64,000 nucleotides of DNA from Eremophila alpestris peregrina (GCA_009792885.1 WMCF01000012.1:16133492-16197491), one strand, 5' to 3'. Positions 25,199-48,080 are shown, counted from the first letter of the stretch. A program made the numbers and translations. Notes: generated by a model from the sequence alone, not told the origin.

Positions 25199-25246
25199 TC
25201 CTGCAGAAGGTCACATCCATGTCTCAGGATGTGACCTTCTGCAGGA
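25199..25246. repeat. Perfect 20-bp inverted repeat with 8-nt loop
   Basis: The left arm 25199-25218 and right arm 25227-25246 are exact reverse complements around the 8-nt loop ATGTCTCA. Pairing stops abruptly outside the arms. Each arm includes an AGGTCA/TGACCT hexamer and a CTGCAG palindrome. Confidence 0.97.
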
Positions 25247-27724
25247 AGGACTGAGCTCTTCTGCTTGGCCTGGCTCTCAGATTGTAGCTGTGTCTGAGTA
25301 AAACTGGGTGCTGCACCCCACCAAGAGCACAGTTCTGCTGGCCTCCTCTCTCAGCAATCCCTCTGCAGAGCAGTGAAATGCCCAGTGCCAGGAATGGGAC
25401 CCCATGGATGAGGAAGCCAGAGCACCCAAGCCAAGATGACAACAGCCCACCCCAGCACTGCAGGAGGCTCAGGGAGTAATAAATTATGCTGGACAAGTTG
25501 CCATCAGCAGAATCCAGGAGGGTTATAAAACCTGAATCTCCTGAGCCTTCAGCTGGGGCTGCAGCTGCAGAGCAGGAAGCAAACAGGATCGTGGCTGGCA
25601 TTGTGAAAGCAAACACCATAAATCCGAGGAAGTGCTGCGATTGCTGTTTTAGGCACTGGGGAGTTTGGCTCCTGCTCCCCAAAGGTATTTAATTTTCTCT
25701 CTAAACAAAAACAAAAACAACAAAACCCCACAAGCAAACGAAAAAAACAAACTAAAAGTCTACAACCCCAATTTATCACTGGACCAAACTGCATGGGTGC
25801 TGCTGTGGACCCTGAGGCAGCTCTGGGATGTGGGCATCTTTCCTTAGCCAGCACCTTGAGGGTGCTTCAAGCACCAGAGTACCCTGGGCACCAGGACTGG
25901 TGCCAGTAGATGCCAGCTCTGAGTGATGACCACTCATGAATCCTCAGTGCTCACAGTCATGGCCAGACCTGGGGAGAGGTGAACAGAGAGGTGAGGAAGA
26001 AGAGGCAGACAGGGAATGGCAGCGGACTTGTGGCATCCTTCACCCCACAGCTGGCAAGCTAGATGGGATAGCTCACAGAGGCTGGAGGACAGCCCCACTC
26101 GCAATAAGACTGTTGCTCCAAAAAGGGGACAAAATAGAAGGGGTGTGACAAAAACTTGAAGTCACCTTACTCTGCAGACTGGCTGCCTGCTTGCTGGATG
26201 AAGGTCAATGCTGGTGGAGAAGCTCGGGCTGCAAGGCATGCTGGCATGGCTTGTGTCTTCCATGGCCTCAGGACCCACACCCTGACCCTCCTTGCAGGGG
26301 AGAGCTGTTCTGACCCCAGAGCTTAGGCACAGCATTTCACAGGGGCTCTACAACCCTCACTGGAGGGGGTGTGTGGGTTCCCTGCCATGGGACAGGACCT
26401 GCTGTGGGATGGTGTCTGCAGGTCCCCAGTCATGGGATGGGCTCCATGTCCTGGACAGTCCCATGCTGTGGCTCACACGGGCTCTCATGCCCGCTTGCCC
26501 TCTCTCACATGGTCTCATCCTCCCTTGCTCATGCCCATGCTCCACTCCTTCGGCACTTTCCCAGGTCGTTCATCATAGCTGTGGCTGCTCTGCATCAGGC
26601 CAGGTTTTGGCATCCGTGGGTCAACCACACATTCCTGCTACCCTCAGCCCTGGCAGGGTGCTGGCACCCACGCTGGCTCCCCAGCACCCTGGGTATCCCA
26701 GCATGGGAGTGCTGCAGCCCGTGGCTCTGCCTCGGCTCCCCTCAAGGAAATGTGCCGGGAGGTCACAGGGTGTTTAGGGAAATGGGCCTTGGCACTTGCT
26801 GGCCATACCAGGAAAATAAAAACATCTGGGCAGGCAGCCGCAGAGTGACTGTGAGAGGCTGGCACTCCATAAATCCCCTGGAGCAGGTGCTTTGTAGTCG
26901 GCACAAGGAAATGAGCGTATTATTCACCTTGGCTTAAACCCCAAAATGTTTCCTGTCCTGTGAGTCAGAAATAACCCTGGGAGATCATTCCTAGGCCACG
27001 CAGAAGCTGCACCAGCCAAAAAAATGCCAGGCACTTGCTGGCCTGAGGACTTGCTGAGGAGATCAATGGTCCAGGCCCCTCGTTTTGCAGGGGAATTTGC
27101 TATGGCAACTGCCACCAGCACTGACCTCAGCTTATAAATGGCCTGGAACATGCTGAGGATCCACAGGGGACTACCAGACCAGTCCTGGGCACATTGCTTC
27201 ATTGGGATGCAGGGACAGGGAGAGTCCCAGGAGACCCTGAGGCTTTCTGTGTCCTGGGTGGATCCTGCAGATCTCTGGCCTCACTGTGGTATCAGAGAGA
27301 TGGATGCCCCTGCAGAGTGCATTGGCTGTTTTACTGGCACCCACAGGGCCATGCTGGGGTGATACCCTGCTCTAGGGACACTCTACAGGAAAAGCCATGG
27401 ATGGCTGGTGGCTTCATGGTGGAAGAGACTACCTAGGTGTGGGACTGGGACCCCACATACTCAGCCTGGGGATCCCAGAGAAGTTGGAAGGGAAAGCAGT
27501 GTAGGAGCTGTCCCTGGCTTGGCACAGGCAGCACCCCCCTGAAGGGGTTCATGGGTGACACTTCCTGTCCTGGTGCCCTGCAAGGACACTCCTAGGGTCC
27601 CACCCTGGGTCTGGGGCACAGAGAGGTGTAGGTTCTAGGGGCTTTCCCCACGGACACAGAGGGATAACCCATGTCCTCAACCAGGGAGGTGACACAGCTG
27701 CCACATTTATCCACAATTTTCCCT

Positions 27725-27810
27725 TTAAAATATTTGCCTTTGTTTGGGTTTTTTTGTTTGCTTTGGTTTGGTTTGGTTTTTTGTTTTTTGTTTGGTTTTT
27801 TTTTTCCATT
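27725..27810. repeat. T-rich GGTTT/GTTTT low-complexity tract
   Basis: Runs of T broken by G and GG, including three successive TTTGG units near 27763-27777. Low complexity, no further meaning assigned. Confidence 0.9.
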
Positions 27811-28559
27811 ACTGGCACACAAACTTCAAACCCAAACAAGGAGCCCTTCAGGCTCCCTGGACAGCAGGAGCACAGGAAGCCCATGTGTGAAAAGATCACC
27901 TCATATATCTGCACTGGTCCTCGGGTGCTTTGTGCCCACCTGGTCAGAGCCCCTCTGACCTTCTGAAGGTGTTACTTTCCCATTTGGGATGGGGTGGCAA
28001 TGTAAGCACCAGCAACAGAGACCCCAGCAGAACCCTGACTCCCACTGGAGTAGAAATGTGAGTCCTTGGTGGTGCCTTCTCCATCCCTGCCCTCTTTGTC
28101 AGCCTCCAGCAGGAAGGGGCTGCTGCCTATCCATGTTGGACCTCCCCATGACCCAGTGCTCTTTGTGCCCTGGTACAGCAGTGTCTGCAGGATTCCACCT
28201 GGCCCTGGCAGTGACGACTGTGCTGCAGGTACTCACTTGTGGTGCCTGCCATGCTCTCTACAGGCTGGCAGGTTTCTGGCTCCACTTTCAGCAAGGAGGT
28301 GAAGGAGCTTGGCAAGGACTGTGGCCTTGTGCTGCTGCACACCAGGAGGTGGAAGAACAGTTGTCATCTCTGGGGTCTTGGTTATGCTTGCCAGGGGAAC
28401 ATGGAAAAGAAGACTGGAATCTCAGGGGTGTGAGCCCCCCAGGGAAGACAAGCACAGCTGTGGCCTCAGTGCCCACCATGATCCGGGGCAGTCCTAGGAG
28501 CAGCATGTGTGTGACAAACGAGTGTTTGAGATCACTTAAAAAAATCACTGGCAAAGGTA

Positions 28560-29680
28560 TCAGCAAAAACCAGATTTAATATTGAGCAGCAGCATGACAA
28601 AGTTCATTGGCAAGATTCACTCTACCACTTACTAGACAGCTAAATCACACTGAGGAGAAAAAAAAGAAACAACAAACAAAATTCAGGCAATCAGAACAGA
28701 AAATAACCGAGAGTCATCTAGGGTTGTGTTTTCATGTGTGTGTGTCTGTGTGTGGGTGGGTGTAGGTGTGGGTGTTTAGGTGGGTGTGACAAAAGGACAC
28801 TGAGGGAAAGGATAAAAAGGAATATGGCTTAAAACCTTAGCAGCGCTTACACTTAAAACTACTTAACTTGAAACCTAACAATTTAACAGAGGGACAACAC
28901 TGAACAGCGTCTAACCTGTGTAACTTAACAACTTAATAAAAGAGTGGCACTTTAGCAGCCTTTAACTTAGCTTATCACTTTTGACTTAACCTTCTTAACA
29001 GGCCTAAGTTACTTAGATCTGAGGTACTTAAACATCTAAGAGAGCAGCATTTCTCCCAGATTTGCTATAGCCTATGTGTAGGGGCATGAACTCAGACAGA
29101 AAGACAGTGCAAGCAAGGCATCTGAAAAATTCCCCTCAGAGGTCAATGAAATCCTCGCTTTGGATGCATTTACATCTCCTCAAAGGAGGGTTGAGCCTCA
29201 GGGAGTGAGGGTATCAGCCCAGGATCCATCATCATTCAGTGACCTTCCAAGTACAGCAGACCTGAGTTTGCTGGCTTTAGGAGGCCTCACTCAGAGGGAG
29301 GCTGCTGACCCACAACCTGCTGCGCTCCGGAACAGCTCCAAGGGTCTCATTTTGGACTACTGTTTACAGGGCTGCAAGAGAGTGGGCTTTGGTTGTAACA
29401 ATGTTTCATCCTTGCCACAGTTTCAGCCTGCACTTTCTTTGAATATCTGAGAACAGGGGTGTTCTGCCCTTCAGGGAAGAAAAAGAGTTGCCAACGCTGT
29501 TCATAAAAAACCCCAGGAGCTCTGTAAGACGGCTGAAGTTCCTGGAAGCAGGGGGTATTTGATAAGCTCAAGAAGAGCTGAGCGCAGGTGCTGTTTTTCA
29601 AGGCTGAGGTCTAACAAGCATTTCCCAGATCTCAGTGCAGCCTGGAAAAGGGAGGTGATACATCCCCACAACGGGCCACC
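28560..29680 (-). mobile_element. Probable LTR of an avian endogenous retrovirus (ERVL-like), minus orientation
   Basis: A block of about 1.1 kb, AT-rich and dense in TTAAC/CTTAA words, unlike the GC-rich flanks. It resembles, from memory, a common passerine LTR whose end carries a poly(A) signal in minus orientation (TTAATATTGAGCAGC near 28575). It includes a GT/GGTGTG simple repeat (28736-28790). No retroviral coding sequence is seen beside it, so it would be a solo LTR. Boundaries are approximate. The identity rests on recalled resemblance only. Confidence 0.4.
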
Positions 29681-29854
29681 ATGGATTCCCATGAACCACC
29701 ACAGACCACCAGCACCAGGGCACTGGGTGCATCCCAGTGCAAGGGAAGTCTGTCATCCCAAGGTGTGGGATAAAACTCAGTGTGAGACCATGGGACAGGG
29801 AATGTGCAATGGAGTTGGAAAAATCCTAAGGCATGATACGTATGTATGTATGGT

Positions 29855-30025
29855 GAGTACATGGTGAGAGTATGATCTGTTTATGGGGGGTATGGTGTGT
29901 GTCTGGTGTATGGTGTGTGTCTGGTGTGTATGCTGTGTGGATGGTATACGGTGTGTGTGTGTATGTTGTGTGTATGGTATGTGGGTTGTGTATGGTGTGT
30001 GTGTGCTGTGTATGGAGTTATCTGC
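29855..30025. repeat. GTGTATGGT/GTGTGTCTGGT-type degenerate repeat
   Basis: G/T-rich tandem variants of GTGTATGGT over about 170 bp, directly followed by the GGTGCC/GGTGCG array. Confidence 0.85.
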
Positions 30026-30035
30026 TCCATGTGCT

Positions 30036-30330
30036 GTGTCAGTGCGGTGCCGGTTCGGTGTCGGTGTGGTGTCGGTGCGGTGTTGGTGCGGTGCTGGTGC
30101 GGTGCCGGTGTAGGTACAGTGTCGGTGCGGTGTCAGTGCGGTACCGGTGTGGTGCTGGTGTAGGTACTGTGTCGGTGCGGTGCCAGTGCGGTACTGATGT
30201 GATGTCGGCACTGTGTCCGTGCGGTGCCGGTGCGGTGCCGGTTCGGTGCCGGTGCGGTGCCGGTGCGGTGCCGGTTCGGTGCCGGTGCGGTGCCGGTTCG
30301 GTGCCGGTGCGGTGCCGGTGCGGGCCCGGG
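30036..30330. repeat. GGTGCG/GGTGCC minisatellite (6/12-bp period)
   Basis: Some 45 hexamers, mostly GGTGCG, GGTGCC and GGTTCG, with local 12-bp periodicity near 30220-30320. Multiples of three keep frames open and produce several false repetitive ORFs on both strands. Confidence 0.95.
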
Positions 30331-33142
30331 GCGGCGGCCGGGCCCCCTCTGGTGGCCCACACGCGCACTGACGGAGCTCCTCCGCACCCGCATTCCCCGT
30401 CACGGGCACCTCACGCATCCCACCCGCCCAGCAGCGAATCCCCACCGCCTCCTCGCTCCTTCCCTCCAGCCCCTCTGCTTTTCTTCCCCATAACTCTACT
30501 TTGTTTTGCCGGAGTCGTTCCTCCGCTGGCGGCATTCCTTCTGCCGCAGGTCCTGCCGGAGCACCACCACCTTCCGGAGAGGTCGTGGCGGAGGCTTTTC
30601 CCACTCAGTCTGTTGCCAGCCTCTCTGTGTCCCCTTTGCCCCCGGCCTGTGCCACCGGCTCAGGACAGGAGCCACAGGGCTGGTGCAAGGTCTGCCCCCA
30701 TCTGTGCCCCGTGAGCAGGGGTGACTTCCCTGACACTCCACGAGGGACCATCGCCGCTCCATGAAGTCCGCCTCCACGCTCCCTGGGGAAGCTCTTCCAG
30801 ATCTTTCCAGCCTCTCATTTCTGGATGTAATCACTGTCGGTTGGATTTCACTGTCCTTCGGCTCAGGCACCGCTGCCAGCTCCGTACCACGCTAGACCGA
30901 GATATTTATAGCCGGCAATGCAATCCCTTCGTCTCGGGTTGTGCCGGGCTGGGTGAGCCGAGCTCCGTGACCCCGAGAAGCGAGGCACGCATCACTCGTG
31001 GTGGGGACACCTGCAGTGTGAAGGGTAGGGACAGTGAGTGGGACTGTGATTCCTGGCGACCCCAGAGGTGGGAGGACCCATGCCGGGGCACCCCTGTGGT
31101 GCCATGCCCGCGGTGCTGCTCTGCTCTGGTGGCCTGCCCCAAAATCCGGGGAGGCGACAGCAACACCCTGCCCGCCGCTCAGCGCAGCATCCCTCACGCA
31201 TCTGAACCACAGAGGACCTTGAGGGGCCAGCGACACCGGCAAGACTTGCGGGGCCACCATGCAGCCAGTGCGCTCCTCCTGTGCTCCCACACACAAGCAT
31301 CCCGTCCCGTACAGCTCTGAGCCGTGGGGCAAAGGCTGGCACCACCCCCAACGCCCCCCTTCCAGTCTCTGTCGCCCCCCATCCCCGCCCGATGGGAGCA
31401 GGCAGCAGGCTGGGAATGCCAGGAATGCGCCGCAGGCATGCTGCCCCGCCGAGCCCCCCTTGCCCCACCGAAGCGCCCTGCAAACAAACGCAGGGCACCT
31501 CTGTGTCCCCCATGGCTGGGCAGCCCCCATGGCATCCCATGACACCCCCTTAGGTCCTTCCCAAACCCCCGGGAGGACTGGCAGCCCTGCTCTGCCGGCC
31601 TTATCCCAGCCCCACGGCTCCATGGGGGCTTGTGCAAGGTTCATTGCCCCATAACCAGATCTTGCACCCCGACCGCTCCCCTGTGGTCCACTCGTAGATG
31701 TCCACCCTCCTACCCCTCCACGCCACAGGTCTGTGTCCCACAGAAGAGGGGCTGAAGCCCCCAAACTGCAGTAGTGCCATTCCCGTTGCATCCAGCCCCC
31801 TGCCATCTGCTGCCCTCAGATCCCCCTGTCCTGTCAGGTCTTGTGTCGGCCAGTCCCTGTGGCACGGGTCCCAGTGCACTCTCCACTATTGGGGAGACAC
31901 ACTGGGTCTCAGGGACGTCTGGTTCCCCAGGACATCCCAGTTCTCAGGGTTCAACTCCCCAGATGCCTCCGTGCATTCCAAATCCCCGAGGATATCTTCA
32001 ACCTCTTCCCCTTCCCCCAGGGGAGATACCCACTGCCGAAGCACTGGAAGCCCCCACAAGGGAGGCAGCCACATCCCGGGCAACTCTTCCTGAGGCAGCC
32101 ACATCCCGGGCAACTCTTCCTCAGAGCCTGATTAATCCTTTATCCCACAACTTAAGACCTCCCCCAAATCCCTTGCGAGGACACTCAAGCAGGATATTTC
32201 CCCCCCCCCCACCCTTTCCAGATGGCTGTAGCCCACTTCCCTTCACACCCTCGCACTCCTCCCCAGGGTACCACTTTTCCCCATCATGCACATCCCCCGT
32301 ACCCCACTGACTTCCCCAAACCCTAGGGATCCCCAGAATGAGACATCCTCTCCCCTAGAACTTGGGGTACTCTAGAACTTGGATGCTCTCTCACTGCAGC
32401 TCCCCGAACCCAGGCACCTCTTTCTCAATCCCCCACCCAGTGGGGACACTCCAAATCCTAATGCTACCTCCCCGATTCCCCTCAAGGACCCTAGATCCCA
32501 CGTACCCCCTCTTCAATCCCTGCCCACTGGGAGCTGCCAGCTCTGGGGACCTCCCTCCCTTAATCCCCCGACGGGCCCCCCCGAGCCCACCCCCAACCCT
32601 TCCACCCAGAAGCTGAGCACCCCGGTCTCCTGCCCCAAACATTTGTCCTCTTCTCCGATTCCCCATCACTGCACCTCACCAGAACCAAAGTACACCTCCC
32701 TCGGTCCCCCACCCACTGGGGACACCCCGAACGCGGATGCCCCTCCCTACCTCCCCTCCCAGACTCCCTAAAACACCGGCACCCCTCTTCAGTCCCTGCC
32801 TGCTCGGGGCCGCCGGACCTGCGGACCGCGCTCTCAAACCGCCCGCAGGGGATCCCATAGCACTTCGCCAACCTGGAAGCCAGATTCGCCGAACACCCCG
32901 CCATCCCCCCACCACCCCAGCCAGCGCCCCCCGCTTCGCTAGCCCCACCCCTGCCTCCCCTCTCCGGGGACACCGCCCCCCGCCCCGCTGCGTGCCGCCC
33001 ATCCCCGTGCCCGTCCGGCCGGGCGGGGACCGGCGGCGCCGCCCCCCGGGGGAGGGCGGTCGGTGGCGGTCGGCGGGGCGGGGGCGCGGCGGGGGCGCCG
33101 GAGCGGCGGGCGGCGGCCGGGGCGGAGGAGCCAGCGCGGCCC
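30331..33142. other. GC-rich region upstream of NPR2, no recognised gene
   Basis: Includes CpG-rich stretches at about 30300-31250 and 32800-33142. The second overlaps the NPR2 start and is its likely promoter/5' UTR. A TATTTATAGCC element at 30904 could serve a plus-strand start but nothing links it to a gene. A 30-bp unit is tandemly duplicated (32062-32121), and a C run is present at about 32200-32211. Long open frames here come from high GC and none matches a family. Confidence 0.65.
32062..32121. repeat. 30-bp tandem duplication (two exact copies)
   Basis: Unit 32062-32091 is repeated exactly at 32092-32121; core CCACATCCCGGGCAACTC. Confidence 0.97.
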
Positions 33143-43999
<10,857 letters not shown>

Positions 44000-45253
44000 G
44001 TCATTTGAGCCCAGTGGCTGTGGCAGAGCCCCCAGCTCAATGGGGCCACCACTGCTTTCCGGTGTCCCAGGATGCACCGGCACCCCCCCTATCACTGCAT
44101 CCACCTGCCTCTGCAGCCCCCCTGCTTCAGCAGGGCCTGGGCAAGATGGGGCAGCAGCCACAACACCGTCTGCCCCCCTCCATCAGCACCAGCAAAGCCT
44201 ATCTTCCCCACAGCCTATGCTGGAAGTGGGGTAACCAGCCCTGATCCAGCCCAAGGGACCTTGTATCCCACCCACCCTCTGAGGTCTGCCATCCCTGCCC
44301 TCTCCTCTGTGGCTCAGCTGGCTCTGAGCTTCTCCGGGGCCTGGCTGCCCCGCAGGGCACTTTGCCGTCTCTTTTCAGTACCTGGCCCCCAGCAGAAGTT
44401 CTGCCCATGTCAACCCCTCCCTGGAGTGGGGGGAGAAATGGGGATTCCTGCCAAGACTGACTCCTTGGCCAGGTCAGGCTTCAATGCCGCAGCTCCCCCC
44501 CTCCCCAGTCTCCCGTTCCCCTGTATATAACTCCATCGGGTCATGTAAATACCCATCCCTCCTCCAGGTGTAAATATAGGACTCGCTGCAACTATTTTGT
44601 TGAAATACAAACTTCCCCAGATCCATCTGTCCCGTGGCCTCTACTTCACTCTGCCCCAGCATGCCAAGTGGGGAGGGAGGCCGGGGGGACCCCAATATGG
44701 AACTCAGCCTGGACTGGCAACAGCTGCCTGAAACATCCCAAGAGATCATATCCCAGGGGTCTGTCTGTGGTATAGGGCCGAGGTGTGGGCATGGGGAGGC
44801 AGTCCTGGGTGGTTGCAGCAGCGGCTGTTGAGGGCTTGGGCGGTGCTGGGAAGGCAGGGCTGCCATGGGTTTGCTTTGGCGTGAGGGCTGCAATGCGTTC
44901 CTCTGAGCTCATGCTCTGGCCGCCCCGCTGCCGCCTCTTACTGGAACACACCTGTGCCTGGGGACTGGAACAACGGCTGCCTGTCACCCACTGTGTGGGC
45001 TGGGAGGGGACATATCCCAGGGGATGGGGCTGTGCCAGGGGCTCTCCCTCCATGCCTACGGAGGAGATCTCAGGACCACAGTGTGTTCTGGGTCAACTGT
45101 GACTTGCAACAGGGCTGAAGGATTTATCATTTTGCTTCATGGTATCATGGGATTTGAGATCGCAGGGACACAGTGCTCCCCCTCCAAACATCCAGTTTGA
45201 GGACAGCCTTGGGGTGGGCAAGGATTCTGGGACCACCTGTGTCCCCTTGTTTT
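44000..45253. other. NPR2 3' UTR and NPR2-SPAG8 convergent intergenic region
   Basis: After the NPR2 stop (43997-43999) the sequence reads as a 3' UTR to about 44620. There AATACA (44604-44609), a known variant hexamer, is the best poly(A) candidate; no AATAAA is present. From 44625 to the SPAG8 end nothing is recognised. Confidence 0.6.
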
Positions 45254-45258
45254 TTATT
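45253..45258 (-). terminator. SPAG8: SPAG8 poly(A) signal overlapping its stop codon
   Basis: On the minus strand the last codon CAA, the stop TAA and the next A form AATAAA. A G/T-rich stretch (GGTGGTCCC) follows about 20 nt later. It would give one of the shortest possible 3' UTRs. Confidence 0.6.
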
Positions 45259-47126
45259 GCTTGTGGGGCTGGAGCTGGCAGCTCAGGGGATCATAGGGGT
45301 CACAGAGGCTGGAGGGCTCGGAATACCCCAAGTACATGGTAATGGGAGTGGTGAAGGCTGCATTCCTCTTGAAGGGAATGTTTCTGCCAAAGAGGGCAGT
45401 GACACCCTGGAGGAGAGAGAATTGGAGAGGTCTCTGTCAGCAGCTGAGACCCCCAGGGTGCTGGCAGGACAGGGTAGTGGGAGCCTTACCGGCCGTCCAC
45501 GGGCTTGCTCCAGCCAGAAGCTGGTTGGCTGCTCCGTCAAGTAGTTGTGAGGCTACAGTGGAACCAGAGAGGATGGCATGCTCAGCAAGACAAGGGAGCC
45601 TTCCAGCCTCCCTGGAGGCTGCTGCGGGGGGGAAGTCTACTGCCTGTACCTGGGTGGTGGGCTGGGGTGTAGACTGGAAACCCATGGCACGGTAGTCCTG
45701 GTGTGTGGTGGAGATAGATTCCATGCGCCTTGGGCGGGGATGGATCTCCTCCTCTGTCTCCTTACTGCAGTCAGAGCAGACCCCACACCTCTCAGCTCTG
45801 GGATCCCTGCCTCCCCAGTTCCCCTCCTCTGGGGCATAGCCCCAAAGGTGGGTTTCATGCGGGAGTGCAGACTTGCCTGTATTTCTCGTAGAGCATGGAT
45901 GCCAGTGTGGCCTTCCGCTGCCCTGCAAAGGGGAAGATGCCACCAATCCCTCAGCTAATATTCCCCTGTTGCCTTTTCAGGGTGCACATAGCTTGTTGGG
46001 GTCAGCCTACCTTGCCCCAGCAGCAGGGCCCTGAGAGGTGGGCAGTCCTTGGGGAGGGAGCTCTCAGTGAGAGAGGAGAGAAACTGGTGGATTGGCAGTC
46101 CATGGTAGCCACGTTGGAAGTCCTCACTGCCCAAATCCTTCTCTGGACGAGAGTCCAGGGGGTCCACGAGTACCTGGGGATGGACAGTGGGGGCTGTGGA
46201 AGAGGGCAGGACCCATGCTGCACTTCTCCATGCACGCTCCTGGCTTTTAGGGTTTTGATAGCACTAGAGGCATGAACTGTAAAGAGGTGTGATGGTCTTT
46301 CTGGCCAGACACCTGGAAAAGCTGGAGCAGAGACACAGCTTGGGCAGGGCTGACCTGTCCTGTCTGGTGAAGGTCAGGCAGCCTTGTATGGCTGTCCCAA
46401 GCACCTGGGTGCCCAGACTGCCCCTGGGCAAGCGCTCTTATGGCACTTGAACAACCCATGAAGTCCCCAGGCTGTGGCTCAGCTCGGGCCATCAGCTGGC
46501 ATCCCCATGTCACTGTGACAGGCTGTGACACACACTTCCTGCTCCCCAGCAGCAAGATCCCAGCTCCCCTCCTGCCTCACTGTTACTCCTCATGTGCCTG
46601 CCTGTGCCTTTTGTGCTATTGAGTTTTATCCCTTTTCTATCCCACTGGGCTCAAGGTCATCCGGGTGGCTATTTAAAGAGAGGGGTCTGCCCAGGAGCAG
46701 GGAACTTCACAAGATCAACATGTGGAACAAGATGGGGTCGACTTTGAGGGGCATGTTCCTTTACGGAGTTACCTCCTTCTGCCATTCGCGGGTCACATGG
46801 CTCCGCTGGGGCACTGACTGGCTGAGCTTCTTTGCTGGTGTGGGTGGGGTGGGGGGCAGCTCTGGCACTGCGGTGGGGGAATCCTTCTTGGGGCTAGTCC
46901 CCCACTTTCCAAGCCAGGGAGGCAGCTTGATCCTAGAGGGATCCTTCCCAGTCTCTGGGGATGGCACCCTGCTGGGCACAATTGGTAGGGCCACAGTAGG
47001 CAGCTCATCTGTGTCGGATATCTCCTGGGGCAGCTTGGCCATGTGTGACATCTCCTGGAGTCTCTTGGCTGTGGCTGTCAGTGTCTCACCGCGGCACGGG
47101 AGCCTCTCCATGGGCACCTCAGGCAT
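45254..47126 (-). CDS. SPAG8: Sperm-associated antigen 8 (SPAG8), N-terminus uncertain
   Basis: SPAG8 is a testis/ciliated-cell protein of sperm and axonemal microtubules. Exons in order: 46773-47126 (start uncertain), 46011-46173, 45877-45922, 45650-45764, 45490-45552, 45254-45406; phases join. Recognition rests on the 3' half: MESISTTHQDYRAMG against human ESVTHHDYR, NYLTEQPTSFWLEQA against YRQEQPETFWIQRA, and IPFKRNAAFTTPI against TPFRKNCSFSTPV. The 5' exon (proline- and threonine-rich, ending EWQKE) has only weak similarity. Its first in-frame ATG is 47126, but the frame stays open upstream to a TGA near 47383, so an earlier exon may supply the start. From 47126 the protein would be 297 aa, against about 485 in human, whose N-terminus is repetitive and poorly conserved. 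The third intron is GC-AG (AG|GCAAGT at 45877/45876). Gene order NPR2-SPAG8-HINT2 agrees with human. Confidence 0.85.
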
Positions 47127-47479
47127 GTGCTCAACTCCCTGGACCCTGCACGGTGGCCTCTCCCCATGGCATCTGGGACCCACATGGCTTGTCAGAGTGC
47201 CCCTGCAAGTGGGAACAGACGCTGAAGAAAGGCAGCGGGCCGCAGCCCCCTTTATCCTCAGCCCCGACAGGCAGCATCCTGGCTCTGTGTCCTCTGCAGT
47301 GTCACCTCCACACTGGGGCAAGGGACAAGGAATTCCTCTCCTTTTGGGGGACAGAAGCAGTGCCTGCTGATGCGTCTGTCATCTCGAGGAGTCTCCCCCT
47401 CCGTAACTCCCTTCTGTCCCCTTGACCTCCAACAGCAACACGCTTCCCACCCCCCTGCCTGGGCTCAGACCCCTCCCTG

Positions 47480-48080
47480 CTGCGACCTCCCCACAGGCCG
47501 GACCCACCATCTTCTCATTCCCCCCGGTCCCTAGCGCTCCACAGGCCCTACTCCCCGACTCTCCCCACCGGGGGTTACCCCAAGGGGCCTCGCAGCCCGC
47601 GGCCTGGCCCGCACCCCTCGGCGCAGCCGGCTCTCGGCTCCATAGCGCGTGCGCTCGGCGGGACGCGCCTCTCTCCATGGAGACGGTGCACGGCGGCCGC
47701 GCGCCGGGGGGTGGAGCCGCGCGCGTGCGCGCCTCCCATTGGCAGAGAGACCCCCGGGGGGCGTGGCCGTGACCGGAACTGGGCGGGGCAAGAGGCTGCG
47801 TTAGACGGGTAATGGGCGGGGTCTCTGCGGAGTGGGGGCGGTGGGGCGGGGCGGTGGGCGTGATGGGGGAAGGGGCTGTGTGGGGGAATGGGCACAGGGT
47901 GCAAGGACACGGAAGGACGGGGGTGTACAGGACGGGAATGCGGAGGGATAGGAATGTAGGGGGATGGGGGCGCGGGGCTGCAGGGACACAGGGGTGCCCC
48001 CGCTTCACTACAGGATTAGGCACCTCTGGGGTCCATGTTTCCCGCGCCATCTTGTGCCGCTTCCGTGGGGCCACCACTTA
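47480..48080 (-). promoter_or_regulatory. SPAG8: CpG-rich probable SPAG8 promoter region
   Basis: Rich in CpG compared with flanks. Contains a CCAAT box on the minus strand (ATTGG at 47738-47742), a GC box (GGGCGGGGC at about 47783-47791) and a YY1-like CAAGATGGCGCGG on the minus strand (48042-48054). A palindromic CTCTCCATGGAGAC at 47671-47684 loosely resembles an RFX X-box. Assignment to SPAG8 is by position only. Confidence 0.5.

Larger units (their letters stand above)
23006..28559. other. Intergenic region between MSMP and NPR2, no recognised gene
   Basis: No exon chain, known protein segment or RNA gene recognised. It holds a poly-A run at 24337-24354, two inverted repeats (24892-24927, 25199-25246), an A-rich stretch (about 25705-25760) and a T/GGTTT-rich stretch (27725-27810). 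A TATA-like TATATAAGG lies at about 24195 with no gene recognised downstream. Reading frames up to 188 aa occur but lack any family signature. Confidence 0.7.

Noticed and set aside
25224..25682. 152-residue minus-strand frame with hydrophobic stretches
   Set aside because: No ATG-led structure, no family resemblance and no splice or promoter context; overlaps the hairpin. Hydrophobic content alone is not enough.
29777..30714. Open frames of 275-280 residues on both strands
   Set aside because: Created by the GGTGCG/GGTGCC hexamer array; all frames stay open because the unit is a multiple of three.
46247..46555. 102-residue minus-strand frame in the SPAG8 intron
   Set aside because: No similarity to the SPAG8 segment expected there; the phase-0 junction between 46773 and 46173 already gives a continuous SPAG8 reading.
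47579..47643. Possible SPAG8 first coding exon starting MEPRAG and ending at a GTAACC donor
   Set aside because: Its phase does not match any nearby acceptor in the open frame of the next SPAG8 exon.
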